NCBI GenBank assembly: GCA_910575265.1 | Contig: CAJTEA010000028.1 | Location: forward strand, 1-32,629 | Reading direction: 5' to 3' | Length of the DNA stretch: 32,629 nt | Origin: Oscillospiraceae bacterium | Lineage (GTDB): Bacteria; Bacillota; Clostridia; Oscillospirales; Oscillospiraceae | In this document: positions 1 to 8,672 of the stretch, in pieces | Layout of the letters: the number at the start of each line of letters is the position of its first letter | How positions within the stretch are numbered: position 1 is the stretch's first letter | The notes under the pieces: generated by a model | The model's input: only the letters and a program-made list of their open reading frames with translations | What the model was told of the DNA's origin: nothing | The model's database searches: none | Position numbers and translations under genes: made by a program

Positions 1-29
1 CCTCAAAAGAATGATTAAATACTCAGTGT

Positions 30-51
30 GATGCCGAAAGGCATCTTTTTT
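30..51 (+). terminator. Rho-independent terminator
   Basis: A 6-bp GC-containing stem (GATGCC/GGCATC) closes a GAAA tetraloop and is followed directly by six T. It would end a plus-strand transcript entering from left of the window. No gene for it is visible here. Confidence 0.8.
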
Positions 52-148
52 CTTGCTTGAAATCTCCCTTGTCTCTTTATTTCAGGCACTTTGTCAACAG
101 CTCCAACTTGAGACACATTTCGACAGCTTTTGCGAAAATATTTATAAG

Positions 149-174
149 AAAAGCAGGACGGAAAAACACCGTCC
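149..174 (-). terminator. Probable terminator of the lipoprotein operon
   Basis: Read on the minus strand, GGACGG pairs with CCGTCC across a T-rich loop and is followed by a GCTTTTCTTAT tail. It lies about 60 nt past the lipoprotein stop codon. The stem is short, so this is a moderate call. Nothing else is evident between 52 and 233. Confidence 0.5.
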
Positions 175-233
175 CACTTTCATGGCACTATGCGTCTTTC
201 AGAGAATTACAATTTTTGCTCTAATGGCAGGAG

Positions 234-839
234 CTATTCACTTTCCGCTCCCGCCCACTGATAGGGCTGGTCAATGGGCCAGGACAGGCCCAGGGCCGGA
301 AGCTCCAAGGGCTGATCTCCCTCCATGTAGTACCAAATGTCCAGCGCGTCCGGGTCGCCGCCCTCGCCGGTGAAGCCCTCCTGCAAGGTTTTCTGGATGC
401 TGTCCAGAATTGTTTCCGCCAGCTGGCCCACATCATACATATGAAATTCGTCCTTTTGCGGGTCGGGCGGGCCAGTGAACAGGGCCGATTCGCTGGACAG
501 GCACACGCTCATACCGCCCTTACCGCTGATGACTTCTTCCGCCAGGGTCAAGTCCCAGCCGGTCAGGTCTGCGATGCCCTGTATCAGCTTCTCCGGGGTC
601 AGCTCCCCCTCATAGGCCATGGGATACTCGTTGAAGCCTCCGGCCTTTGTGCCGATATACAGCGTGGCCGTCTGTTCATCAGTTGGGGGCGTGGGTTCCT
701 CCGGCTCCGTAATGATAACGTCCACTTCTGGAGTTTCCTGCGGTTCAGAGGGTTCGCCGCCCTGGGGCGTGGCGGACTGGTTGCAGCCCGCCAGCGCCAC
801 ACAGAGGGTCAGCGCGAAAAGAATTGCAAGTTTTTTCAA
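234..839 (-). CDS. Secreted lipoprotein of unknown function
   Basis: The 201-residue product begins with a Lys-Lys n-region, a hydrophobic stretch and a lipobox LAGC with Cys at residue 19, so it should be exported and lipid-anchored. A Pro/Glu/Thr-rich linker follows (about residues 25-55) and then a globular domain I do not recognise. The linker and domain suggest a surface-exposed protein. The start codon overlaps the stop of the upstream S-layer-homology gene by 4 nt (ATGA), so the two were translated as one operon. Since that upstream gene is now broken at about 1250, the original promoter may be gone. No enzymatic motif is visible. Confidence 0.8.
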   Translation of the reverse strand: MKKLAILFALTLCVALAGCNQSATPQGGEPSEPQETPEVDVIITEPEEPTPPTDEQTATLYIGTKAGGFNEYPMAYEGELTPEKLIQGIADLTGWDLTLAEEVISGKGGMSVCLSSESALFTGPPDPQKDEFHMYDVGQLAETILDSIQKTLQEGFTGEGGDPDALDIWYYMEGDQPLELPALGLSWPIDQPYQWAGAESE

Positions 840-1249
840 GTGTTTTCCTCCTGGTTCTCAATAAAGTTTTTCAGCATCTGCGCCACCTGTGCGCGGGTGG
901 CCTGCCCCTGGGGGCCTAAACGCCCGTCGCCGTAGCCGTTCAAAATACCGCTCTCGACGGCCCAGCGGATGGCCTCGGTGTACCACGCCTCATTCGCCAC
1001 ATCGGAGAAGTCCAACAGGTAATTTACCACCGGCTTGCCCTCTTTGTTGAACAGGATTTGGGCAAGCTGGGCGCGGGAGAGGGGATCGTTTGGTCCAAAC
1101 CGTCCATCGCTGTATCCGTTCATCAGATCCCGCTCATGGACGAACCGCACCGCCTCATAGTACCAGTCGCCCTCGGACACATCGCTAAAGGGATTGTTCC
1201 AGGGCTTTTCAACCGCCTTATAGGTCTGTTTGACATCTGCAAACGGCAT
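836..1249 (-). pseudogene. S-layer-homology protein, 5'-truncated remnant
   Basis: The last 137 codons encode two SLH repeats. Each has the FSDV...WYTEAI/WYYEAV core and the NGY.DGR.GP...(S/T)RAQ(L/V)AQ(I/M)L ending, at about residues 21-70 and 80-130 counted from 1249. SLH domains bind secondary cell-wall polymer and anchor exported proteins. The open reading frame continues upstream to about 1810, but that part is merely antisense to a mobilization gene and shows no homology as protein. No signal peptide is left. The gene therefore seems to have lost its 5' end at about 1250, where the mobilization fragment begins. An in-frame ATG at 1249 exists but has no convincing ribosome binding site. 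Confidence 0.7.
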
Positions 1250-1825
1250 GGTCTGGCTGTCGAGGAAGAACCCGACCCCGGCAACCGTGGACGCAGCTAT
1301 TTGGAGAAGAACGACTATATCATCCAGAAGCAGAAGAAATTGATTACAGAGCAGGAGACGGCGATTGAAGAAAAATCGCGAGAGCTGGAATCCGTGTCGC
1401 TCCGGCTGGAGGATGCCGAGGCCCTGATTGACGAGGTTACGGAAATCGCCTACGACAAGGCCGTGGAGCTTGTAACCGATGCCGTCCGCGCCGAGACGCA
1501 GTTGCAGGACGAAAAGGTCATCTCCGATTACAAGGATTGGTGTCTGGCCCCGGAGCGCCGCTATTCCCCAGCGGAGAAAGGGCTGATCGGCAAGGTGCTG
1601 GGAAAGGCGCAGGAGCTGATCCGCAAAGCCGCTCAAAAGGTGCTTGCCAGAGTGCAGGCGGTTTTGCGAAAACCGGAGGTCAGAGCCGCCGCTACCAAGC
1701 GGATCAAGGAGAAGGCCAGAGAGTCCGTCCTTGCCAAACTGGAACAGGGCAGGGCCGAGATTGCCAGACAGGATGCGGAGCGCAGGGCGGCGCAGGCTGC
1801 AACAAGGCACAGTGTGGAGCGGTGA
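1250..1825 (+). pseudogene. MobV/Pre-type mobilization protein, C-terminal fragment
   Basis: The plus-strand frame holds the tail of a plasmid mobilization/recombination protein. It starts at about RGRSYLEKNDYI, followed by a long Glu/Lys/Gln-rich coiled coil (IIQKQKKLITEQE...) and a basic Arg/Ala-rich end. The N-terminal relaxase domain with its His triad is absent. The frame runs open to the left only because it crosses the antisense of the SLH gene, so the junction lies at about 1245-1260. Family members nick DNA at oriT and lead strand transfer; this remnant cannot. It marks the left edge of the mobilizable-element DNA. Confidence 0.7.
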
Positions 1826-1838
1826 TTATCATGATACC

Positions 1839-1890
1839 GGCAGAGGGAATTTTGGTAGCCGCTACCGAAATTCCCTCTGTCATGTTTTTT
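1839..1890 (+). terminator. Strong Rho-independent terminator after mob fragment
   Basis: A 16-bp stem (1843-1858 with 1862-1877, one G-T wobble) closes a 3-nt loop and extends outward by a few more pairs. The run TTTTTT at 1885-1890 follows. It ends the mobilization transcript before the primase gene. Confidence 0.85.
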
Positions 1891-1996
1891 GGAACAGGGC
1901 TGTCATGCCATTAGCCCGGTTTTTTCAAATTTGCTCATAACCATAGCAGGAGGGCGCAGTGACCGCCCGATTTTTACAGATTGGAGGTATGTGAGA

Positions 1997-3316
1997 TTGA
2001 ATGAAAATGAAGAATTGCAGTCCGGGTTTCCCGACTGGCTGACGGAGGACTACAAGCTCATGGAGCCGGTGTTCTGCCGGACGTTCCTTTGGGAACATCC
2101 CATGCGCTGCATCCGGGGGCGGTTCTACACGGTGGACGGGCTGGTGGCGGATGAGAGCAGCTTGAAGAAGAAAATCTACGAGGAAATCAGTCCGTGGCTG
2201 GAAACCAAAATCGCCAGAAAGGTAGACGAGCTTCTGAACGCCCTGCGGATGGCGGCGTACTCTGAGCCGATCGAGTTGGAGTGCGACCGTATCCATGTTG
2301 CCAACGGCACATTGTTTGTAGATGGCCGGTTCTCATCGGAAAAAGCCTACTGCAACAACCGCCTGACCGTCAGCTACCGCCCTGACGCGCCGCCGCCGGA
2401 GAAGTGGCTGCGCTTTCTGGCGGAACTGCTGTACCCAGAGGACATCCCCACCTTGCAGGAGTACCTGGGCTACTGTTTGCTCCCCACCACCAGGGGTCAG
2501 AAGATGCTGATGCTCATTGGCAAGGGCGGCGAGGGTAAGAGCCGGATCGGGTTGGTGATGCGCTCCATCTTCGGAGACAGCATGAACACCACCAGCATCC
2601 AGAAGGTGGAGAACAACCGGTTCAGCCGCGCCGACCTGGAGAGCAAGCTGTTGATGGTGGACGATGACATGGACATGAGCGCCCTGCCTAAGACCAACTA
2701 TATCAAATCCATCGTGACCTCGGAGTGCAAAATGGATATGGAGCGCAAGGGCGTTCAGAGCTACCAGAGCCAGCTTTATGTGCGGTTCCTCTGCTTCGGC
2801 AACGGGGCCTTGACCGCCCTCCATGACAGGTCTGACGGTTTCTTTCGCCGCCAGATCGTGCTGACCACCAAGGACAAGCCCCCAGGTCGGATAGATGACC
2901 CGTTCCTCTCTGAAAAGCTGATCGCCGAACGTGAGGGGATATTCCTCTGGTGTCTGGAAGGGCTTCACCGCCTGCTGGTAAACAACTATCGGTTCACCAT
3001 CAGCGACCGGGCCAAAGAGAACATCTCCGTTGTAGTGCGGGAGGCCAACAACATCGTGGACTTTCTGGCCTCTGCCGGTTATGTCCAGTTCAAGGCAGAC
3101 AGCGAGGCCGCTACCCGTGACCTGTACGCTGCCTATAAGGTCTGGTGCGAGGACAACGCCGAGAACCCGCTTTCTCCCAAGAGCTTTTCCGGCTTCATCG
3201 CCCAGAATGCCGATGCCTACCGGCTGGAGGCCACCAACAATGTGTATATCGGCAGCGGCAAGCGGTGCCGGGGCTACCTGGGAATTGAGGTCTTGATAAA
3301 GCCGACCGCTTTATAA
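1997..3316 (+). CDS. P4-family primase/helicase-like replication protein
   Basis: The 439-residue product resembles the C-terminal helicase part of phage/plasmid P4-type primases (DUF5906-like). It has Walker A GKGGEGKS at 175-182, an acidic Walker B LLMVDDDMD at 218-226, and a downstream FRRQIVLTT segment typical of superfamily-3-type helicases. A winged-helix-like C-terminus (about 370-439) ends the protein. Such proteins unwind DNA at the origin of an integrative element or plasmid. I chose TTG 1997 because GGAGGT at 1983-1988 sits 8 nt before it; the in-frame GTG at 1991 is too close. The frame is open back to 1889, but that part runs through the terminator T-run. No primase catalytic domain is present, so it is a helicase-only or shortened form. 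Confidence 0.8.
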   Translation: MNENEELQSGFPDWLTEDYKLMEPVFCRTFLWEHPMRCIRGRFYTVDGLVADESSLKKKIYEEISPWLETKIARKVDELLNALRMAAYSEPIELECDRIHVANGTLFVDGRFSSEKAYCNNRLTVSYRPDAPPPEKWLRFLAELLYPEDIPTLQEYLGYCLLPTTRGQKMLMLIGKGGEGKSRIGLVMRSIFGDSMNTTSIQKVENNRFSRADLESKLLMVDDDMDMSALPKTNYIKSIVTSECKMDMERKGVQSYQSQLYVRFLCFGNGALTALHDRSDGFFRRQIVLTTKDKPPGRIDDPFLSEKLIAEREGIFLWCLEGLHRLLVNNYRFTISDRAKENISVVVREANNIVDFLASAGYVQFKADSEAATRDLYAAYKVWCEDNAENPLSPKSFSGFIAQNADAYRLEATNNVYIGSGKRCRGYLGIEVLIKPTAL

Positions 3317-3334
3317 AAAAGAAATGAAATTATC

Positions 3335-3391
3335 TGTACGTGCGTACAGGCGTACAAGGGAGGCTGACCCTGTACCGATGTACGGATGTAC
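3335..3391. repeat. Two triplets of 8-bp-spaced GTAC motifs
   Basis: GTAC tetramers start at 3336, 3344, 3352 and again at 3372, 3380, 3388, so each triplet has an exact 8-bp pitch, with 36 bp between triplets. Flanking bases are usually T/C before and G after. The array begins about 20 nt after the primase/helicase stop codon, where an iteron-like origin or an autoregulatory site could be. The rest of 3317-3680 holds no convincing gene. Confidence 0.6.
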
Positions 3392-3681
3392 GGATAGTTT
3401 TGAGTTCGCCTTTATCTTTTTATAGGCGATCGTGCTGGCTGGCCCTTAAAAAGTCGGATGAAATTCAATCCTTGTGATTTTCGTGAAAAAGGTCATTCAG
3501 CAGTGAGCAGATTACACCCGTTAGTGATTTGCGGAACCGTGTAGCCGCTTTGCGGATGAGCGGTCTTTCCCACAGTTTTGGCGGGTGTCCCACGAAACAG
3601 CGAAGTGGATAGGCGGCCTTTGTGACCTGGGCTTCATGATAGCAAATCTGAGCGGAAATTACAACCGTGAAAAACTTCATT

Positions 3682-3706
3682 ATTCCGTTAAACCGTTTTA
3701 CGGAAT
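3682..3706. promoter_or_regulatory. 25-bp palindrome, operator candidate
   Basis: ATTCCGT..AAAC and GTTT..ACGGAAT form an almost perfect palindrome (one mismatched pair) ending 36 nt before the likely TTG start of the next gene. Size and symmetry fit a dimeric repressor site or a hairpin in the 5' leader. Function is inferred. Confidence 0.45.
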
Positions 3707-3742
3707 ACAAAATCAAATTCATTGGAAAGTGAGGGAAAAGTT

Positions 3743-3964
3743 TTGAAATCCGATTTGAGGAATGAAATCAAGGCGTACATTGTGCGCCAGGGGATGACCA
3801 TGCAGGAGGTGGTGGATGTGCTGTCCGATGTGTATGGCTGGTCGGACAGCGTGTCCAATCTCTCCAACAAACTCCAGCGGGAGTCCCTTCGCTACAAGGA
3901 GGCTGTCCAGCTTGCCGACGCGCTGGGATATGACATTCAGTGGGTCCGGCGGAAGGATGCCTGA
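3743..3964 (+). CDS. Small helical DNA-binding-like element protein
   Basis: The 73-residue product (LKSDLRNEIKAYIVRQGMTMQEVVDVL...) has the helical pattern of a lambda-repressor-like fold, with the segment SNLSNKLQRESLRYKEAVQLADALGYDI resembling the small DUF6471-type proteins carried by integrative elements. It probably binds DNA as an element regulator. TTG 3743 is preferred because GTGAGGG lies 7 nt upstream; TTG 3722 is an in-frame alternative without a good binding site. The stop overlaps the start of the next gene, and a palindrome lies just upstream. The family assignment is from memory of the sequence pattern. Confidence 0.65.
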   Translation: MKSDLRNEIKAYIVRQGMTMQEVVDVLSDVYGWSDSVSNLSNKLQRESLRYKEAVQLADALGYDIQWVRRKDA

Positions 3965-4256
3965 CCCGGAACCAACAGACTATGAATTATGGAGGTACTT
4001 TATTGAATTGAACGATTTTGAAAACTATGTGTACGAACCCATTGACCTGTGCGCCTGCTATGAGCCGATGTTTGACGCACCCGCCGATTTTATTGAGGAA
4101 TGGTACAAGGAGCATGGCATGAGGAATCCCTTCGCCTGCAAGGTGACACGCAAAATCGGTAACACTTGGTATATTATCGAGACGGAGTGCGGCGGGGACG
4201 AGCCGCTCCCCGGCATGATGCACCGCCTGATTTTTTCGGATAAGGGGGCGGTTTGA
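3957..4256 (+). CDS. Small element protein, TnpW-like C-terminus
   Basis: The 99-residue acidic product starts at ATG 3957, overlapping the previous stop by 8 nt, with GGAAGG just upstream. The N-terminal two thirds (YELWRYFIELNDFENYVYEPIDLCACYE) are unrecognised. The end, VTRKIGNTWYIIETECGG...MMHRLIFSDK, resembles the short TnpW family that accompanies TnpX-type recombinases in Tn4451-like elements. The gene runs directly into the recombinase gene, which supports a role in the same element. The biochemical function of TnpW is not known. Confidence 0.6.
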   Translation: MPDPEPTDYELWRYFIELNDFENYVYEPIDLCACYEPMFDAPADFIEEWYKEHGMRNPFACKVTRKIGNTWYIIETECGGDEPLPGMMHRLIFSDKGAV

Positions 4257-4342
4257 TGTCGACAAAGCAGTTGGATCATGCTACAATGGAGCCATGCACT
4301 ACGGTACTGTCAGCTGACCCACACAAGAAAGGAGACAACAAC

Positions 4343-5983
4343 GTGGATCAGCAGAAAATCACGATTTTGTACTGCCGTTTGAGCAATGAGGATTTGGTGG
4401 ATGGGGAGTCAAACTCGATTGCAAATCAGAGAAGCATCCTCAGCAGCTATGCCGCTTCCCACGGTTTCACGAATACCAAGGTGCTGGTGGACGATGGTTA
4501 CACCGGAACGAACTTCAACCGCCCTGGGGTCCGGGAGGGGCTTGCTCTGGTGGAGCAGGGCTTGGTTGGCACTTGGATTGTTAAAGACATGAGTAGATTT
4601 GGCAGAGACTACTTGCAGGTCGGTCGGTTTACGGAAATCGTCTTTCCGAGCTACGATGTGCGGTTCATCGCCGTCAACGATGCGGTGGACAGTGCCAAAG
4701 GAGACAACGATTTTACCGTAATTCGCAATGTTTTTAACGATTTTTATGCCAAAGATACCAGTAAAAAGGTTCGCGCTGTTATGAAAGCCAAGGGAACCAG
4801 TGGCAAGCACTTGGGCGGTCCGCCCTACGGCTACCGCGCCGACCCGCAGGACAAAGACCACTGGATTCTGGACGAGGATGCCGCCCCGGTTGTCAAGCGT
4901 ATCTTTGACCTGGCGATTGCCGGAAAGGGGCCGAGCCAGATTGCCCGAATTCTGGAAGCGGATGGTGTGCTGACTACCAAGGCCCTCTACGCCCAGCGCA
5001 AGGGCAAGCCCATGCCGGAGCGTCCCTGCCACTGGGTGGAACAGTCTGTTGCCGGTATCCTGGAACGGATGGAGTGCACTGGCTGCGTCTGCAATTTCAA
5101 GACCTACTCCAAGTCCTATAAGCTCAAGAAGCGTATCCCCAACGCCCCGGAGGATATGTTCATTCTGCCCGGAACGCAGGAGGCCATTATCACACAGGAG
5201 CAGTGGGACAGGGTGCAGGAGCTTCGCCAGCACAAGCGCCGCATGACCAAAGCGGAGCGGCAGGGGCTGTTCTCTGGTCTGGTGGTCTGCGCCGACTGCG
5301 GGAGTAAGCTCCACTTCGCCACCTGTAAGAACTTTGACGGTAGACAAGATCACTATGTCTGCGCCAAGTATAAAAGCGGACGGGGAACCTGTTCGGCCCA
5401 CTATATCCGTGAGGATGTTCTGCGGGATGTGGTGTCGGAGCGCATCCGGGCCGTGACGGAATATATCCGGGCCGATGTGGAGGGCTTTCAAGAGGAATGG
5501 CTGATGTGCCGGAGGGAGGAACAGGAGAAGTCCGTCCGGGAGGACAAGCGGCGGCTGGAGAAAGCAAAGAAGCGACTGGCGGACATCGACAAGCTCATCA
5601 CCCGTATTTACGAGGACATGGTACTCGGCTCTCTGAGCCAGGAGCGATACCAGAAGATGCTGGAGGGCTACGAGGCGGAGCAGACTGCGCTCAACAACGA
5701 GGTCATCGGTCTTGAGGACTGGGTTGCGACCCGCGAGGAAATGGAGGACAATGTTGACCAGTTCCTCGCCCTGATGGAGAAGTACGTGGACATCCCGGAG
5801 TTGACAACCACCATCGTGAATGAGTTTATCAAGCAGATCATCGTCTATGCCCCAGACAAGTCCAGCGGCAAGCGGACGCAGAAAGTCAAAATCGTTTTCA
5901 ACTTCCTGGAGGAAGTAGAAGTACCGGAAATCAGTGAACCTGTTATAACGAAAACTACCTATGGACGCAGAAAGACGGCGTGA
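4343..5983 (+). CDS. TnpX-type large serine recombinase
   Basis: This is a full-length large serine recombinase of 546 residues. The N-terminal resolvase domain carries nucleophile Ser14 in YCRLSNED. It is followed by the recombinase domain (about 160-280), a zinc ribbon with CADCGSKL and a later Cys pair (about 315-355), a coiled coil (about 385-460) and a DUF4368-like C-terminus. Such enzymes excise and insert Tn4451-like elements through a circular form. The ORF opens at TTG 4253/ATG 4256, but GTG 4343 has AAAGGAG 8 nt upstream and starts right before the resolvase fold, so I use it. Preceding small genes overlap head to tail, indicating one transcript. All key regions look intact, so the enzyme may still act on this or a sister element. 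Confidence 0.9.
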   Translation: MDQQKITILYCRLSNEDLVDGESNSIANQRSILSSYAASHGFTNTKVLVDDGYTGTNFNRPGVREGLALVEQGLVGTWIVKDMSRFGRDYLQVGRFTEIVFPSYDVRFIAVNDAVDSAKGDNDFTVIRNVFNDFYAKDTSKKVRAVMKAKGTSGKHLGGPPYGYRADPQDKDHWILDEDAAPVVKRIFDLAIAGKGPSQIARILEADGVLTTKALYAQRKGKPMPERPCHWVEQSVAGILERMECTGCVCNFKTYSKSYKLKKRIPNAPEDMFILPGTQEAIITQEQWDRVQELRQHKRRMTKAERQGLFSGLVVCADCGSKLHFATCKNFDGRQDHYVCAKYKSGRGTCSAHYIREDVLRDVVSERIRAVTEYIRADVEGFQEEWLMCRREEQEKSVREDKRRLEKAKKRLADIDKLITRIYEDMVLGSLSQERYQKMLEGYEAEQTALNNEVIGLEDWVATREEMEDNVDQFLALMEKYVDIPELTTTIVNEFIKQIIVYAPDKSSGKRTQKVKIVFNFLEEVEVPEISEPVITKTTYGRRKTA

Positions 5984-5998
5984 CACTCGGTCACGCCG
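5976..5998. other. Perfect hairpin across recombinase stop codon
   Basis: Nine-bp arms CGGCGTGAC and GTCACGCCG flank a 5-nt loop, and the stop codon of the recombinase lies within it. No T-run follows, so it is not a classic terminator. It is the last GC-rich sequence before the AT-rich island, and could be part of an element end. Confidence 0.5.
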
Positions 5999-6104
5999 CC
6001 CTCTGCGGCAAATAGTTACTTGTCACTATTAAGCCTTCCGAGTTGTACATTTTTATATCTCATTTATATTGATTCAATTGAAATTATTGGAGGAATATGA
6101 TACC

Positions 6105-6572
6105 ATGGATACGACAAGAAGCGAGCAAATTAAAGCTGGTCTGCAAAAAAGCTTTCATAGCGGAAAGTCCGCTAAAGCATCTACAGTATGCTATGGTTAC
6201 AGAATAACCGCAGAAGGTGACCTAATGGTCTATCCTGCAGAAGCCATTTATGTGTTCCACATTTTTGAGCGCTTTGCTGCCGGTGACAGCCTTGGGAAGA
6301 TTTCTACTTCATTGGCACGGATGAATGTACTTTCACCTACTGGAAAGGATATCTGGAGCAAGGAAACGATTTCTAAAATTCTCAACAATGAGAAGTATCT
6401 TGGCGATGTTGTTTTGGGCAAGACACAAGTTAGAGATGGTGTGCAAGTTGAAAATACTGATTCAGACACTAAGACTGTTATGAGAAGTCATCATCCAGCG
6501 ATTATATCAAAGGATTTGTTTGAGCTTGTTCAAAAGGAGAAATGGCGCAGATGTCGCCCTCATGAAAGATAA
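6105..6572 (+). CDS. Recombinase-domain protein lacking catalytic domain
   Basis: The 155-residue product consists almost only of the domain that follows the catalytic domain in large serine recombinases: CYGYRIT, then VYPAEAIYVFHIFERFAAGDSLGKIS, then WSKETISKILNNEKYLGDVV, ending in HHPAIISKDLFELVQ. There is no resolvase domain and no Cys-rich ribbon. A good TTGGAGGA site lies about 10 nt before ATG 6105, so it looks like a genuine translated gene and not a random remnant. The alternative is a decayed recombinase. It may bind recombinase sites without cutting. The next recombinase frame overlaps its 3' end. Confidence 0.65.
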   Translation: MDTTRSEQIKAGLQKSFHSGKSAKASTVCYGYRITAEGDLMVYPAEAIYVFHIFERFAAGDSLGKISTSLARMNVLSPTGKDIWSKETISKILNNEKYLGDVVLGKTQVRDGVQVENTDSDTKTVMRSHHPAIISKDLFELVQKEKWRRCRPHER

Positions 6573-6582
6573 AAGGGAACAA

Positions 6583-7443
6583 ATGAGCGTTGCAAGGATA
6601 ATTCCACCCAAGAGCAAAATCCCACCGAAACTAAGGGTAGCAGCATATTGCCGGATCAGTACCAGAGCGGATGGACAGCAATCCAGCTTAGCCGCGCAAG
6701 AACATTATTATGAGGATCATATCAAACAAAATCCAAGTTGGATTTTCGTGGGTGTATATTCCGATATAGGCAGCGGAACGCGGATAAAAGGTCGGAGCAG
6801 TTTTAAGGCATTACTATCTGCTTGTAAGTGTGGAAAGCTTGACATGATCCTCACAAAATCTGCGCATCGTTTTGCCCGAAATACAGTGGACGCATTGAAG
6901 ACCATTCGGATGTTAAGAAATAGAAATATCGACATCTATTTTGAACAGGAGGACATTCATTCCCTCTATGAAAGTTCCGAGTTCATGCTGTCATTGATTT
7001 GTGCCAGAGCACAGGAAGAGAGCTTTTCTAAAAGCGAGGACATCAAATGGGGACTGCGTAAATCTTTCAAAAATCCAGATTCTAAGTATTATCAGCGCAT
7101 ATGTTACGGATATGCCCATGATTTACAAGGGAAACTCATCGTTCGTGAGGAACAGGCTGAAATTGTCCGCTTGATTTATGAGATGGCTGCATCTGGGGCG
7201 AGTCTTGCGAGGATATCTGCGCATTTGGAAGGCATGGAAATTCCTTCGCCAAGGGGAAAGAAAACTTGGAGCAAAGAAACGCTGCGGAAGATTCTCCACA
7301 ACGAGAAGTATGCTGGTAGTGTAATTCTGCAGAAAACTTTCGTAGAAAATTATTTAAAGCACAAACAAATAAAAAATGACGGACAGCTTGATATATTTCG
7401 GATAACCTACAATCATGATCCCATAATTTTTGCAGACGGTTGA
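6583..7443 (+). CDS. Truncated large serine recombinase
   Basis: The N-terminal resolvase domain is complete, with nucleophile Ser26 in AAYCRIST and the RFARNT motif after KSAH (most relatives have KSIS). The recombinase domain follows (about 180-270), with YAGSVILQKT near its end. The protein then stops after NHDPIIFADG, exactly where family members continue into the zinc ribbon and coiled coil. At 286 residues it is little more than half the usual length. It should be able to cut DNA but lacks the regions for site choice and directionality. ATG 6583 follows GGGAAC; ATG 6562 is possible. The truncation point lies 55 nt before the ABC-3C operon, so arrival of that module probably removed the 3' end. 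Confidence 0.7.
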   Translation: MSVARIIPPKSKIPPKLRVAAYCRISTRADGQQSSLAAQEHYYEDHIKQNPSWIFVGVYSDIGSGTRIKGRSSFKALLSACKCGKLDMILTKSAHRFARNTVDALKTIRMLRNRNIDIYFEQEDIHSLYESSEFMLSLICARAQEESFSKSEDIKWGLRKSFKNPDSKYYQRICYGYAHDLQGKLIVREEQAEIVRLIYEMAASGASLARISAHLEGMEIPSPRGKKTWSKETLRKILHNEKYAGSVILQKTFVENYLKHKQIKNDGQLDIFRITYNHDPIIFADG

Positions 7444-7497
7444 ATTATCCTATAAATATAATTGAGAAATGCTGGATGTAATCAAGGGGGTGTCAAC

Positions 7498-8672
7498 GTG
7501 GATATGGATAATACCGAATTGGTAAACAGTGCGGGCCTTAGTAGCCTGTCAGGTTTTTCTTACCAAATTAAAGTGTTTATTTTCCGGTTGACACAAATAC
7601 GCCAAGGACAATGTGTTGAATTTGAAACGTTAGATGACGTAGCAGTTAGATCTCTGCCCGATAAAGATTCAGTGTCAGATTCCTGCTTCAAGTGGAGTAT
7701 TGACGAGAATTCTGTTGCAGAGGTTTTTCAAGTAAAGCAAACGAATGTTACTGAAAGAGTCGGACGACAGATCCTATATAATTGGCTATTGGCATATAAC
7801 CAGAAGACTAACATAAACAAATACACCTTATATATTGCGCAGGGATATTCAATTAACAGAACAGCTTTTACCGCTGGTCCGGAAAAAGAATATCAAAAAA
7901 TAATTGAATCAAACATGGAATCAACGGCTTTGGTAACTCGTGTGAAACAAATCTATAAAGATAATCCTACAAAATTTGCGCAAGATTATCAAACGATTTG
8001 CAGCAAACTCACAGTAGAGAAGGTGGATGACATAGACCAACTGATTAAAGGTCAGCTTGCTTTACCGTTCCACGCCACTGCGCCAGATATAGGTAAGACT
8101 TATTTTGAAAAAAGAGTTGAAGAGCTATTTACTCGGATCTGTGCAAGAATTATGGATTGTGCTGGCCGACGCATTCCTTATGTTTGTATCCATGCTGAAT
8201 ACATGCAGCTTTGCGAGGAAATTTGTAAGAATATTTCACCAACACAATATACTCCTGATTATGAATCTTTTAGACAGGTATATGCTCAGAGTGATCTAAC
8301 AGAAATGATAGTATCATCAAGAGAATATAGGCAGTTGAATTATTGTCAACTTCCGAACTCAGAAATTTTGGAGCACTTAAGTTGGGAACAATATTATCAA
8401 AGTATCAGACAACTACTTCTCTCTGATGCAAAAAGAGAAGCTATTGCGAACACAGAACGTATTGCTTATCAGAATCATAGAGATGTTGTTCATGAACTAA
8501 AGACGATGGACACGATACTCCGATTCGCAGACTAATTAAGACTAAAAAATATGATATTTCGACCTTAAGTGATGAATTTTCAAAGTGGGGCACCTACATA
8601 TTTTTAACGCAAGACAACTTGCCCAATCAGATTTCTTGGAAGGATGAAGATGAAGAAGAAAATGAACAATGA
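7498..8672 (+). pseudogene. ABC-3C nuclease-like component, 3' frameshift
   Basis: From GTG 7498 (AAGGGGGTG 5-6 nt upstream) the N-terminus has SGFSYQ, then EFETLDDVAV and FQVKQTN. This E43-D47-QxK(78-80) pattern is that of DUF4297/Cap4-like PD-(D/E)XK nucleases in bacterial conflict systems. The rest is an alpha-helical C-terminal region. The current frame ends at 8535, but the -1 frame from about 8492 to 8672 encodes a convincing tail (KYDISTLSDEFSKWG... to DEEENEQ) and ends overlapping the next start codon by 11 nt. I infer one deleted base between 8492 and 8535. By analogy with ABC-3C systems this would be the effector partner. The short form may retain activity, since the nuclease-like domain is intact. 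Confidence 0.7.

Noticed and set aside
1250..1810. N-terminal 187 residues of the minus-strand SLH frame
   Set aside because: This part is antisense to the mobilization fragment and has no SLH or signal-peptide character; only the part below 1250 is real.
3465..3722. An 85-codon minus-strand frame in the gap after the primase gene
   Set aside because: No good start site, no domain, and it spans the operator-like palindrome.
4409..5986. A 525-codon minus-strand open frame
   Set aside because: It lies wholly antisense to the TnpX-type recombinase, whose motifs are clear; the antisense product has no recognisable domain and repeats of Leu/His/Asp typical of shadows.
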